64,000 nt of DNA from Paramecium octaurelia (Eukaryota; Ciliophora; Oligohymenophorea; Peniculida; Parameciidae). This document shows, piece by piece, positions 29,957 to 42,967 of this stretch. The stretch is taken from assembly GCA_905182995.1 (NCBI GenBank), contig CAJJDP010000068.1, positions 337,722 to 401,721 on the forward strand, given 5' to 3'. The notes beneath the pieces were generated by a model. The model saw nothing but the letters and a program-made list of their open reading frames with translations. It was not told the origin of the DNA and did not search any database. How positions within the stretch are numbered: position 1 is the first letter of the stretch; each line of letters begins with the position of its first letter. A program made the position numbers and the translations under genes.

Positions 29957-31027
29957 TCAATTTTCAGTCTTTGAAAATGCCTTTGCATCATGATCTTTAT
30001 CTTTTGCTGTTTCTGAATCAATCTTCAACTAGTCCATCTCTTTCTATAAAATCTATTAAGTGTCTTTTTCTTCCAATTTAATATTGCCTAAATTAAAATC
30101 CTTAGATATCATTTAAATATTTATACAGTGAAGTATTAGGATACAGCAGGATGCTTGTAGATTTCCTCCCATGATAATCTCTTGCTTTCATCTACTTATA
30201 AACATCCAATTATTAAATCTTAGATTTCTAAAGAAACTTAATTGTTATCAGTAGGGAATTTTAAAGGCTAAGTTTTTATGCTTTGTAAGAGCTCAATAGG
30301 GGATTTGCCTGTCCAAGGTGCTTTTAGATATTGTGAAGATTGTTACTCTTTCCAAATAAGACCTCATACAGTATAATTCCTAAACTCCATACATCTGATT
30401 TTGCATTATGTATAAAGAGATCCAAGGTTTGAGGACTCATGTAAAGTGGAGTTCCAACCAAAGTACCCTATATAATGCAATTCCCACGTTCGACAAAGTC
30501 AATATTAGTTATTTTATAGGTCTTGATTATGCTGACACAAATACTTATTTATCGATTAGTATATTTTCAGGTTTAAGATTTTTATGAATAATACCATTTT
30601 TTATAAGTTGAGTGAACCCATTAAGAATATCAACCAAGAATTTGATTGCATCTTTTTCAGAAAGTAGTTTTTATTTTTTCAAAAGCCTGAAATTTATAAA
30701 ATATGTTACTCTTCTAAATCTCCTCCATCCCAGTATTCTTAAATAATATAATAACTATTCATTGTTTCGATGGCATCGAAAACAGCCAAAATATTTGGAC
30801 TCTTGAGTATTTTAAAATAAGTCTAAATTTCAATTCTAAACCCCTCCATTAATTTATCATCTCTATTTTGATGAAAGCATTTATTACTATCGTATATCTG
30901 TTTTATTCAACCATTTGATTGTGACTTTTTCTCCTGTTTTTTGCTTTGTCGCTATATAAACTTAAGTTTAAGATCCTTGTCGAATTTTATCTTTGAAACT
31001 AAAACAATAATCATCAATATTTTTCAT
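29957..31027 (-). CDS. Protein kinase-like protein with degenerate active site
   Basis: Six exons with introns of 25, 23, 23, 26 and 26 nt give 315 residues and an exact frame. The kinase fold is clear: VTIKWLNK (VAIK lysine present), IIQEYWDGGDLEELL (hinge), GIIHKNLKPENILID, TPLYMSPQTL (APE region), SDVWSLGIILYEVLFGK and ESKRLSWEEIYKHP. Two catalytic motifs are altered. HRD reads HKN, so the catalytic base Asp is lost, and DFG reads DFV. The glycine loop is weak (RQGSQTQVY). It is therefore probably a pseudokinase, acting as a scaffold or regulator, although residual activity cannot be excluded. A short hydrophilic tail of about 45 residues follows. Confidence 0.82.
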
Positions 31028-31224
31028 TATCAAAATCTATTTTTTTCAATTTAATATAATAACTAAGATAAGAGCATGTTTTAATGTATAAAAATAATAG
31101 TTCATCCTTTTGCACGCATTAATTATATTCGTTGTAAATATAAGAACAACCTTTGTTTTGAGAATCAGAAGAATAAAGAAAGAGGCAATTAATATCAAAA
31201 TATGAATTTAATATTTAATTAATT

Positions 31225-34200
31225 ATGTAATGGATTAAAGACTATATGAATCTGATAATTTAGACAAATTTGTCACCATCATTAAATAGTGTCAAATTCA
31301 TAACGTTTGAGATTCTGATCTACTATTTGTAACTCACACACTTCATTATGCAACATTATGATGAAAATGTTTTCAGATTGATTAAAAGCATATCAGAAAT
31401 ATGTGTTCTTACTCCTTTGTTTTAAGATATCTATGCCATCAATGTTCTCACTGGTGTATTGCTTACCATGCTAAACTGTTTACCCTATCTAATAATATTG
31501 CATAGAAAATTTACAATTGAACATTCAAATGTGTCAGTCATATCCAAATCATTATCTCAGGTATAAGCAAACTTAAATTAAGTCTGCCACAAAGTTGGTG
31601 AATTGTTATTTCCTGTATTTCAATTGGTTTTTTTACTTACCTCAGATGCATTACATAGGTTGGAATTTTTTAAGTCAGAGCGACCTACTTCTCGTTGTGC
31701 TTTCAGTGATAATACTCTGCATTTCCACAGGATCATTGCTCATTTCAAACATCTACTTCATCAATTTTGAATTCAACGAATAGTCATTAAGAAAGCATTT
31801 TACCTACTATAATTGTTTCGCACAATTGTTGATTATCCCCATGGCTATTTTAAATCAAAGTGCTGATTCATTGTACTAACTGGTTGGCAGAATACTTCAC
31901 AGCATTATTCTATTTGTCTTGATTTATGAGGCCTATGTCGAACTACCATTTGGGTAATTGTAATTGAATAAACTTTAGATTCTCAAAATACTCAACCATC
32001 TACAATAGATTATTAATTATGCATATATTACTATTTATATTCACAACTATCTTGTATTCGAACCCCGATCAAGCTTATAGTTCATTGGCTTTAATGCTAA
32101 TCCTCCAACCAGTCTCCTAGCATCTCTTTTAAACGTTAATACAACACAAAAGATTAAAGACCTACCATAATACCTTAAATTAATATTACGAATTGCTAAT
32201 CATAGAAGATTTCTTTGATTTAATCTAGGCTGCCTAGAAGAGCAAGAAAAGAATCATCGAGTTAATCTAGAAATTTAGTTTGCACTTGAATCGTTGCCAG
32301 TCAGTTAAATGCTAATGCAAGAAGATAGGAGCCGGAGGAGTGTTGAAATAGGAAGATGCCGTCATTCTAACATCCTGTTTATTTAGAATTGGTTTTGAAA
32401 AACACAGGAATGATTCCAAGAACCTTGAAATTTATAGTCTTAAATTCCTTACATTCATCAACAAATACAGAAACAATGCTCCAAAGAGTTATTAAGAGTT
32501 GAAGATCCTCTTTTAAAAAAAGCGAGAATATTCATTTTATTTTATTTAAATTTCCCTCTTATTATAATTCATCTTACAAGCTCAGATGCAAAAGGACGAA
32601 GATTATAATATCAACAAGGATACTCGTGTATCTAATGTGAAATTATAAGTGAGCAAGAGCGAAAGAAGTATTGTATAAACATTATACTAAATGGAATAAA
32701 TTAAGTAGAATTTACTCCCCTTATTAATGTAGCTAAGCTAATTTAAGATTCAATTTTGGAAGCAATATTTGTCTGGTAAATTTTAGAACTTCTCTGAAAT
32801 TGAAACTGAGGTTAAATAGTTGCAACTTTTGAAAAACTAAATCTTAAATCAAATTAAAATTTATCAATCAATATTTTATACTCATGGTCGCACATTTAAT
32901 GTTCAGTTCCTTAAATATAGCGCATTGATTGATTTACTCTTATTTAACAATGTTAGGAGATATTTTGAATTAGAAAGAGGTAAAATATATAATAATTATT
33001 GATAGAAAGAAGGGAAATTTTATAGTTGGAAAAAAGCATGAATTCTTTTGAAATAACTAACATTAACTTTTTTAAAGGGGAAGCCATCTCTGTAAAAGTT
33101 TGCATCGCCTCAGGTCCAAATATTGGGAAAGTTCTAAATGAAGTTATTTCACCTTTGATCCCGAGATTTTTTGGGTTCCATCATTTCGATAATCCGTTAG
33201 AAGCATTCCTTGATTTTACAAAAGGAAATATTAATACTCTGATGCCGTCCTGGTTAGAACCCGTTCATGATGAGATTATGTAAAATTACATTAGAAGAGG
33301 AGGCACTGCTAGGATAGGTAAGTACTTTTAAACTTTTGCAAAAATATATGATAAAACATTGATAAGATGTTAAGTCTATCTAGCCCATAATTTTAGTTAA
33401 AACTTAAATGACGATTTTACTATGATTGGTTGTTTGAAATCCTTGGAAGAAGAACAACCCAAAATCAAACCTGGGAAAGAGCCTAAGAAAATAAAAGATC
33501 TTGCTTTTAAAGGGGCGTAACATATTTTATTTGATGTTAATGGAAATATTTTAGGAATAACTTAAGGGTTATTTAAAATGATTGATCGATTACAAAGGAC
33601 TAAAAGTGCACCACACTTTGAATCTTTGAAGCACAACAGTCATGAGAAAAGTAAGTCTGAGAACTCATCATTTGAGAGTGAGAGCTTTGATGTTTACTAA
33701 TAATAATGGTCAAACTAACTGTTAAAAATAGATGAGTTTTATTAAAAAGTGTTAATTTGGATTTTGTTACCATTTGTATCGAGGGAGATTGAATCCACTG
33801 GAATTGAATATTTGATGGATGGAGAAACTCCACCTAAGAATAGATACCCAAATTTAGTAGATCTGGAAACTAGTAATAGCATTGTAAGCAATAAAGAAAC
33901 TTATTTATTTATTCCTGAGGATATTAATTTGTTTGTATCTTAATATGAAAAAGTGTTACAAAAAATAATGGATGATGTACGTGTTCAATCGAATAATTTC
34001 TCTTCAGGGAGTCAATACAAAGGGATAAAAAGTGATTACTAAGAAAGTGAAAGTTTTAGTGCTCAACAAAGTGTTACAATATACAATGAAAAATTGTGTA
34101 GTTTTTTCTTTGATTAACATCTGAAAAGCCATCAAGCCTTGTAATTTGGTACTACTAGGTAATCAGAGATGCAAAAGACTTCAGTAAAACCATCTTCATA

Positions 34201-36793
34201 ATCATAAGTGTCATTATAAAGTGAAGATAATAGTGAATAACTTAAAACAAGAGCTGAAAAGATCTATTAGGATAAGTACACTAAATACATTGAAAAAATT
34301 TCTCTTTAAGATTTCAATCCAGTTCCTGTTTTCTATTCAGTCAATTATGAAGAATACAGGTATAAAAAGAATGACATCGAACAAAAACAACAATTTTTTG
34401 TAGTTGAATTAGTTGTTAATGAATAATAATTATTAAATACTATGGGTTATAAAAGATAGGTTAGGGAAACTATTAAATAGGCTTGTTTAAATTTTCAATC
34501 TAAAAGACTCTTAATTGAACAATAAATATAAACTGAAGATTCTAATAGTGTTCAAGGTAATATTAGCGAATAAAGAAGTGACCACGATGGAGAGATTGTT
34601 AATTACATGTTCCCCACTCATCCATCTCACTATTATGAGGATCTATACTTTCATTCTCCTAAACAGGATTAAGTTCCTAATCAATTTAATTAGAATGATC
34701 AAAAATACTTATTTAGTAGTCGGAGTGATGAAAATGAACACTAGAATAAATAAAGTGTAAACACATAGGAATCACTCATGAAAGGATCTTTGCATTTAAA
34801 ATTTCCAGAAAGGAATCTGGCTTTGAAAACCATGAACAAATTTATCGAAAAGAAAAGATAACAAGATTTCTTTAATGAGACTGATTCTAAATTAGCAATT
34901 GATAGTAGAGCTTCTTAATAATAAATTCAAGAAGAACATTAAGTCAAATATTCTGAAAATCTTAAAATCTTTGATTAGAATTATAAATCAATACATTCTA
35001 AATTGTAAGAATTCAATAATCCTACCTCTTTTAAAATCTAAAAATATCTATTATATTTTGTGCTTTTTTTGATAGTTGGATACATCATCCTATTAACCAT
35101 AGCAGTATTTCAACAATACAATTTTAATGATTGCTTTGATCTAATTGAATTAATGTTATCTACCCAATAAAGTTATTCTTAAATTACTCATGGCCTCTAT
35201 CATTTAGAATTAGCAGATTAATTTAAATCCTTCGATAAGAATTTGAAGGAATTCTATTCTACTTAAATTGATAGTAATCTTTAAAACTTAATCAATTTAT
35301 AAAGTGAACAATTAATTGATATCAATTAAGTTAATTTTAGTGTGAATTAATTTTATAATATCGAATACTAAGTGATTCTTAATCCTACGCTATAAGAAAC
35401 TATTTAGATGAGTCTAGCGTAATTTTATAAAATAAAAAACAACACATTGAATTCATAAGTTACACTCATTTCAACTGCTAATTTAAAGGAAATAGGATAG
35501 TTACCTAAATTGGCATATGATAATTGTTATGATGAAAAAGTCTAGAATGAAGAAGAAGTCCAATCATTATTAACAATTTATATGTTAATTATTTTCTTTT
35601 TGGTGATGTTGCTGTAGTTTTTGTAAGTGCCATTGATATAGAAACTTAAGAATGATCATAGAAGATTATACAAAATTGTGATTAAATTGTAAGTGTATGA
35701 AGTATAAGATGAAATTGAGACTTACGAGCATATACTTTCAATCTTTAAAAAGTCATTATATGAATGGATGCTGATTGATTTTGTATAAGAAACTCGAATG
35801 TTCGAGAATAGTATTGAGAATATCTAGATGTAAACTCAATAATTAACTGAATAAAGTTAAAATCTCTTGCTTAATACTAGTAATAAAAAAAATAAGTATA
35901 AATTATTAGAGAAATTAAAAAAAAAACGCATTAATTAGTTTAAGTATATCATAATATTAATGATTGGATTAATAGTAATACTAGCTTATTTTTTAATCAT
36001 TTTCTTTGTAATTTTTATACTATCGCAATAATTATTTGCGAATGCAAACTTTCTATTTAACTTTAAATTGATCCAATCCTCTTTTATCAATATCATCAGC
36101 AATATTGATTTAGTGTGCTATAATACGTATGATCAATAACGTTTCATAAATCTAATGGGCTAAGAGGAGTTTATTAATTATTCATCCACATTAAAAAGTG
36201 ATTAATAGGATTAGTACATAGAATTCAATAATAATTTCGCTTCTATTGTGAGTGATGAATAATTAAAATATAATTTGCAATAGATAAATGAGAATAATAT
36301 ATGCCTAGACTAGGTTGGAATTGCTTGTAATGAAACTTCAGCCTATATACTCAATCCCAATATATTCTAATATTATTAACACGGAATGAAGTACTTAATT
36401 ACATAAATTGATAAATTAATTCAATCCTAACCGCATTTCTTCTACGATAATTATAATAACAATACTTTTCAATAAGTGTAAGACTTCCTATCAAGTAATG
36501 ATCATATCATATACATTGATTATGGAAGTGAGGTCTTAACTAAAGCATATGCAAAATTAGTTGACACTGCACGTTAAGAATTTGATTAAGCACTAAAAAT
36601 CTATAAACAAACCCTAATGATATTCATATTAAGCGTAGGAATGCTTGGTTTGTTGATTATTTTAATGTTGGGTAAATTGCTGTTGAATATGCAATAGGAT
36701 TCCATTCGTACTTGCCAATCATCACTTCTTCTCATTTCTCCTAAAAGATATTTGAATCAAAATATAGCATAATTAACATAGAAAAAAAGATGA
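31225..36793 (+). CDS. Giant TmcB-like protein with PAS-like domain
   Basis: With introns of 31 nt near 31611, 25 nt at 32135-32159 and 26 nt near 32984, the exons total exactly 1,829 codons. The N-terminus has about eight hydrophobic helices. After them comes a Cys-rich patch (NRCQSVKCQCKK). A PAS-like module follows around residues 590-690 (VKVCIASGPNIGKVLNEV, FTKGNINTLMPSWLEPVHDE), the form seen in ciliate TmcB/PAS membrane proteins. A long Ser/Gln-rich linker leads to two late membrane blocks (YLLYFVLFLIVGYIILLTI, YIIILMIGLIVILAYFLII, TLMIFILSVGMLGLLIILM). These are thought to be surface sensors; ligand and partners are unknown. It is divergent from the kinase-like gene, with 197 bases between starts. 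Confidence 0.78.
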
Positions 36794-36943
36794 GTGTTTT
36801 ATTATCTTTTTAACCAATGAAAAATATTATATTCTTATAAAAGCATGGTTCTCTTATGAAATATCTTTGAAAATATCTTCTTTTAAAGCATTTGCAGTTA
36901 TTCTAGTTTATATTATCAATTTATTGTAAAATTATTTTAATTA

Positions 36944-38637
36944 ATGAACCCAACAACTTTCAAATAATCCCAGCAATTAGAAAATAACAGTAATATTATG
37001 GGGAGCAGTAATGGGTTTAACAGAAAGATCAAGTTGTCCTCTTAAAGACCTGGAAGTAGAGACTAAAAATTAAAAACGGGAGAAATGTATTTCAAAATAT
37101 ATTTACCTAAATAGATTTCCATAATTTTAAGATCCTTTAGCTACAAATCCATTTAATTTGTTAAGTCTTAACCTCTATTAGGATGAAAATACATTTATTA
37201 CAACTATGAAAGCTGAACTTCTATAAATACAAGAAGAAATCAATAAATTAGATATTGATGGACGTGTACTAATAAACAATTCATCTTTAGATTCGAAACA
37301 ACGACCCAAGACAAGAGTATAGATTGCAACAACTTAAAAAATGGGTTGCTCAAAATTCTACGTCTAAATTCGCACTAGACAAATTAAATAATATTGAAAT
37401 CTCATAACTCCTCACTGTGTTAGATGTTAGATCTTTAGAGTAATAAATATAATGCTATTGAAGGGAGGCTGTTGTCAAACTCTATAAATTCATATCGATT
37501 ATGGATAGTATAATAATGAAAATTACAGAGTATGAGGCCGTTCATTTGATCAAATTTGATGAATTATTTGGTTCATTGTGTCCTAATTATTAAGAAAATC
37601 TGCAATAAATATCTGTCTTAAAATTTCCAGTTTCTATTGCTAATTTAAATCGCATGACTGAACTATATCAAGTTAAATTAGACCGTAATCAACCATAAAG
37701 GATAACTAATGATTAAATGCTTCTGAAATAAAATAAGCAAAAAGATGATTAAATTCTTGAATTAAATAAAACTATCAAATAATTATAATTGTAACTGTAA
37801 GCAAGTTTGAAGGGGAATAACAATAGTAAAATTAGTTAAGATTCTACATAATAAATTGATTAAATTAAAAATTAGTATGAAATTAAATTACAGAAATAAA
37901 GTGAAGATTTAACGTTAAAAAATGATAAAGAAATACAAAATTTATAATCTTAAATTGAATAATTTTAGAAATAATTAATTTAGTTAAAGAATCATTATGA
38001 GAAGTAGATATCTGAATTGGTATCATAAAATTTATAAGAATAAATGAACATCAAATCTTAGTATGAAGATAAATTGTAATAATAATAATAATCATCGTAA
38101 ATTTAGACATAAAAATAAATTACTACATCATCCTAATCAAATAATGTTGTAAAAGATCATAATTATTATCAAAAAATCTTAGATAAAGCGTAATAAGAAT
38201 ATAATGAAGGGTTATAAACTTTAAAAAATGTAATCTTATTTATACAATATAGGATCTAATCAAATTAAGTAATTAATTGTTAGAAAAATAAACAATAATC
38301 GAAGGTTTATAGAGAGAAATCTAATAATGGAAAGAAGCAAATGATAGATTAAATAAAGTGAAAGTATTAGAATATATTTAATTAGGATGAAATCTATCTA
38401 TAATTTTAAAAGCGATACACAACTGAAGAATAATTTTCGAATTCTTATGAAGCCGCCTTAAAATTAGAATTTGATACCATGAAAAAGGCTTTTGAATAAA
38501 AGATACAAAAATATCAATAAGATTTAGAATCTTAGAGGAGAGAATCAGGAAAACAGTTAAATGAAATACGAATTTAATTGGAAAGAGAGTAAGAAACTAA
38601 AAAATTATTAATGAACAAACTTAACTTATATAGTTGA
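36944..38637 (+). CDS. Coiled-coil protein
   Basis: Six exons, with introns of 28, 25, 24, 23 and 22 nt, encode 523 residues (MNPTTFKQSQQ to MNKLNLYS). The first 60 residues are Ser/Asn-rich. From about residue 85 the protein is mostly coiled coil with many Gln and Lys. A short, less charged segment (EAVHLIKFDELFGSLCPNY) may be a small folded domain. No catalytic motif. Likely structural. It follows the TmcB-like gene by 150 bases on the same strand. Confidence 0.75.
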
Positions 38638-38726
38638 AATTGATATTTATATATAAAAGTTTAGACTCCTAAAATAATATTAACCAATTCTTAAATTGAA
38701 TTTTAGGTAGGAATATTAGAAATTCA

Positions 38727-39000
38727 TCAAAAATCATTTTTCCAATAATTTTTTATATTCAAGTGCATTATCTCTAATCTTTAATAAGAATCCAAATAAA
38801 CTTTTATGGTTAGTCTTCTATTTTATAATCAGGAATTTTTTAGAGTGTACCATAGGGATTTTACATTTTCTTCACTCTTCTTGTACTTCTATGGTTACTT
38901 TAATCTTTGTAGAGCTGCCTGAGCTGTTTCATGAAAGACTCTACTATATATCAAGTATCTACACAATGAAATATTGGATTTAACAATTTCTGTATACTTA
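38727..39000 (-). CDS. Small gene, structure unresolved
   Basis: This minus-strand stretch is coding-like in more than one frame. One reading gives SRVFHETAQAALQRLKQPQK; another gives QNPYGTLQKIPDYKIEDQPQ and, after a 23-nt intron, ends KNYWKNDF before TGA at 38727. I could not find a single spliced model with a good start codon. It sits tail to tail with the coiled-coil gene ending at 38637. No family recognised. Confidence 0.35.
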
Positions 39001-39132
39001 AAGAGATTTTATGCTTTAATTACTATTAATAATAATTATTCGATTATTAAAATAAATCATGATATTTAAGTTAAGTATTTTTTATCTTTCCTAGAAATAA
39101 ACTAGGCATCTCCCTCCTTTTTTTGAACCGTG

Positions 39133-39519
39133 ATGGGGGAAAACAGTATATTTGGGTTAGAATTTGTGTTCGAACTTTATGTAGTTTCCTTGCATAAATT
39201 GCATGGTTTAGTTGACTTTATTGTTTTAAAAGAATTCACTGAAATATAGTCTGATATTGAGTTCTCCACTAAGATGTATAAGGCAACTTACTTTCGATAA
39301 ATTAAATCAGGAATTACTATAATTAATCAATATCTTTGGATTTCTCGAATTATGTTATAGCATTCATAAATCTGCCATTTTCCTTGGATACCAAATTGTC
39401 TTATAGTTATCAAATAATAAGTACCTTTCAGTAGGCCCTTTTAATCAAGAGAAATCGTGTTATTCTGGTAGAGAGTATAGATTAAGAACAAAATTCTTGC
39501 CTCTATGGATTCAAATTGA
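39133..39519 (+). CDS. Hypothetical protein
   Basis: An intron-free frame of 128 residues starts MGENSIFGLEFVFELY and ends at TGA 39517-39519. The sequence is moderately hydrophobic and no motif is recognised. Because only TGA stops translation here, frames of this size can arise by chance, so the support is limited. Small introns inside it cannot be excluded. Confidence 0.4.
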
Positions 39520-39797
39520 TTCATATAAATTATAAATTATTTACAAATTAACCCCAATCTAATAATTCTAGCTTATAAAAGAATAGATTAATTAGATAAC
39601 TTAAAAGATACAGACTACAAACATTAATCTACGTTGTAAATTAATTTTATTCTAAAGTACTTATGATTTCATTTCAATATCCTATATAATGGATCTTTCT
39701 CAAATCAAGAAATTAAACTAATTTCAACAATTAATAACATGAATTTTATGGCCAAAAATTAAAATATGCTAATTCCAATAACAAAATTGATAATATT

Positions 39798-42013
39798 TCA
39801 ATTCAATTAAAGACATTAATATGGATTTTTAATTCCTTATTAAACTTTTTCTATCATCTGTTCTCTAAATTAATTCAAAGCTACTCTTACATCTTTGCAC
39901 TTTTTTATAGCAATTTCTATTAATCATAATATATTTAGTATACATTCAAGAAGCGGCTGAAGATCTTTTAATGCTCTATCTTTAACATCTCCAAACCAAC
40001 TTTAAATGTAAATTCCATTCTCTGGTTGCAATTGAAAGTTTTCAGGCATATTGTCAACAATGATAACTTTCGATAAATTTTTATTTAAAATTGAAAGATC
40101 CTTAATTATGTAAATCTAATTCATTACTTTGATGTAAACTTCATCTTTAAACACTGTTTAATCTCTATACAGCCTTTATTAAACTACTTCATTTTTGTCT
40201 ATTATGTCAATTATAAAATTTGCATAATCTGGCAAAGCTGCTGTGAAAATCACGATCTCATAATGTTTTGATAAAGCTTCTAAGAATTCTTCAGCAAAAG
40301 GTCTAACTAAAAATTATCCACCTCCTTTCGGAAACTAATTATTCTATAATTAAATTACTTCTTAATAATGCACCAAAGTTTCATCCAAGTCTAGAACCAA
40401 TGTATACTCTCTTTAAATTCCATTTCCAACCTTTCCCATTTTTTGAGGTATCAATTTCTCTATTAAACTACATAGTTTTCTCTATTGTGCAAGAAATTAA
40501 TCTAAAGTATTTGCTATGTTTGAAATATTCAATTGAATTTCGGGACGAACTATTTCGTCAATCCTTTTAAACTATCATATTGATTAAAAAAATTACATTA
40601 ATCCTAAAATTGACTTGATAATAAAGTTATTTTTCTATAACCCTTAGCTCCCTTTAGTGCTTTATTTTCTAGAATTCTAACATCTAAGCTCAATTCTTTG
40701 CTTTATGGAATTTTAAACTTAGTGATTAAGCGTGGTTCCTTGCAATACTTAGAAAACATAAAGATTGCTATTCAAAATATATTGGATAAGGTTTTTAACA
40801 TTATGGTCTTCATTTGTATCCTAATCCTAAGATTCACTTATTAATATAAAATTGGCCTATGATTCATACAATAAGGTCTCAAGTATCTTTGGCTCTATTT
40901 TAAATAAATATTCACTCTATAAATAATACGATTATATTTACATTTTATCTCTCATTAATCTAAGTAATTAATTTTAATAATTAGTCACTTTTTTAAATTA
41001 AATTAGAGTAGGTTGAACTTTCAATCAGATGGAAAATGTCATTCCATAATTGCTCTTTTTCAAGGAGCAATTTAATTATGCTTTATTGAAATGTTTAATC
41101 ATTGCACTAAGAATAATTATTTGAACTATCTCCTTTTAATTTTGGAGAGTTGAGAGGAGAAATGTTGATAACCTTTTCCATATTCTTCTTGCTTGAAGAT
41201 TATTTAGATTAAATTGTGTTATCTAATTTTTATTTTAGACTGTTGAAAGATTCCAAATATGATTTATTAATCATTTGTGGGTATGTTTTTTTCGAACTGC
41301 TGTTTTGATTTTTTGTATTCAAATTTTAATTTGCGTTTTTCTGATTACTATTTAGGAGCATATTAATTGTATTGATATTCTCATTGTTAATTGTATTTTG
41401 ACGTATTGGGGTGGAATGCTTTTAGTTATTCTATTTAGTTAGTTGATTAAGGGTATTTTAACAACTTTTTAAATTTCCTTTTGAATTTGAAGAAGACGAA
41501 GACTAATCATTTTTCTTGTTGTATTAATAATAGAGATTTTGGAAGTATCGATGATCCAATTCTCTATTTTATTCTGGAGCAATAAATGTTGATTTCAAGA
41601 AGGTTTCATTGTTTTTAGGGGTATTTTATTTCACCAAATAACTCGTTCGACTTGAAACTAAATATATTGGATATTAAATACATTAGCCATCCCCTTTGTT
41701 ATCAATAATCTAATTTTCTTTTTTTTTAAGTACATTTTATCCAAACAACTATGTTGTAGCTTTGTTAACTTCATCCTAAACCAAATTGTTTAAAAATTAT
41801 TTAACTTTTTGTGGATTGGAATAATCAAGTCTAGCAGTTTAAGGCCTGTTATTAGGGTTCTTAGGAGTAAAATCTATTTTGATAATTAAAATTCTTACTT
41901 CGATTATCAGGTTGATTTTCTTTAAATGATCCACGGGATTTATTGGAGCATGATGACACATCAAGTATATTTAAATAGTCTGATGCTTTTGAGTTGAGTT
42001 TGCTACAAAACAT
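39798..42013 (-). CDS. NLI-interacting factor/CTD-type protein phosphatase
   Basis: The C-terminal half is an HAD-type phosphatase of the SCP/NLI family: [12 protein letters not shown] (DxDxT nucleophile motif), [31 protein letters not shown], then [19 protein letters not shown] and SWFGD. Such enzymes remove phosphate from Ser, often in the RNA polymerase II tail. The N-terminal half, from [14 protein letters not shown], is a long Ser/Asn/Gln-rich region. Introns of 25 nt (near 41875), 25 nt (near 40925), 31 nt and 27 nt (near 39918) join the parts. Without the 25-nt intron near 40925 the two halves would look like separate overlapping genes. One join near 40590 lacks one base, beside a run of seven T; a sequencing slip or a missed intron could explain it. 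Confidence 0.8.
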
Positions 42014-42310
42014 ATTTGAAATTGTTAACAGATTTAATTAATTTCTCAAATAATCCAATTTCAATGAATTTATTACTTATATAAAGAAAGCCCTTTATAA
42101 TATTTGATTTTCTATCCTTCCCATAACCAACCAAGAACATTTCACACTTATAGATCAGTCCAAAAAATAAAGAAATTGGTTATTTCAAAAAAGTTTGTGT
42201 TTATTTTTGAATCGAAAACTGCTTTAATTGATTCCATTATTTTAATAAGAATTTATTATTTGTTAGTAATATAATTGGATAAAGTAAGTATTAATTACAA
42301 AAAAAATTTG
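42014..42310 (-). other. Possible extra exon or small gene upstream of the phosphatase
   Basis: Minus-strand sequence reading CEMFLVGYGKDRKSNIIKGF followed by ISNKFIEIGLFEKLIKSVNN looks like genuine protein, but it is not in frame with MFCSKLNSK at 42013. A start MESIKAVFDSK lies at about 42239. It may be a small separate gene or a 5' exon of the phosphatase gene. I could not join it cleanly. Confidence 0.35.
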
Positions 42311-42718
42311 TCAGGTATCTAATGCAAATTCTTCTATTTCAGTAAGATCAATAATGTGGGTTCCATAGTGTTTTTACTTCGTCAGAAATTAAGAACACTC
42401 GTCAGAATTAATGAGTTTATAATTGCTAAACAAAATCAACTATCTATTTACCTGCTCAGTTCCTGCAGAAACTATTGAATTCCGATTGCTCTTTTTTTCA
42501 ATGTATCTGGAGATAAGTTTCCGAATATGTGTTTGGATGGAAAAGTCAATTTGATGCCAAAAAGTTTCTTAAGTTTTTGATAGAATTGCCACAGTGTACT
42601 ATAGCGTATTTCCATAATCCATATTTTTCCTTATTCATTCACTTCAACCTGAAATATTGATTATATGAAAAAATACTTGATATTCAGCAAAGGTTTTATG
42701 TATTTTTACTGTTTGCAT
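42311..42718 (-). CDS. Small PX-domain protein
   Basis: Three exons with introns of 28 and 26 nt give 117 residues in exact frame. The fold matches a phox homology domain: IRYSTLWQFYQKLKKLF, then FPSKHIFGNLSPDTLKKRA (the PXXP-region helix), IGIQQFLQELS and a terminal helix with ECSQFL. PX domains bind phosphoinositides on endosomal membranes. The conserved RR/Y beta-3 arginine is seen as R-Y-S-T. The protein is only the domain itself, as in small sorting nexins. Confidence 0.78.
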
Positions 42719-42967
42719 CTTAAATTTAACATATTGAATGGATCTCTTCCTCTGTTTTTCGAGAAATGATAAAATAGGTAGACTGTTAATGTTTAAATTT
42801 TATTCCTAATTAAGTGAAATATCTGATATCATTAAGCATATAATACTCTTTAATTAGATGAAAAATAAATATTTAAATAGAAAATAATAATAAATCATTT
42901 AGTGTTAAAGAATTATTTATTTCCACAATTTACATTTTGATTCTATAAAAATAATCTTATTTTGTGT

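Noticed and set aside
32200-32225. Apparent premature TGA in the second TmcB-like gene
   Set aside because: Removing a 25-nt intron at 32135-32159 shifts the frame and the TGA is no longer read; the summed exons are then a multiple of three.
40912-40955. Two overlapping minus-strand genes (a Ser-rich protein and the phosphatase)
   Set aside because: A 25-nt GTA...TAG intron joins them into one gene.
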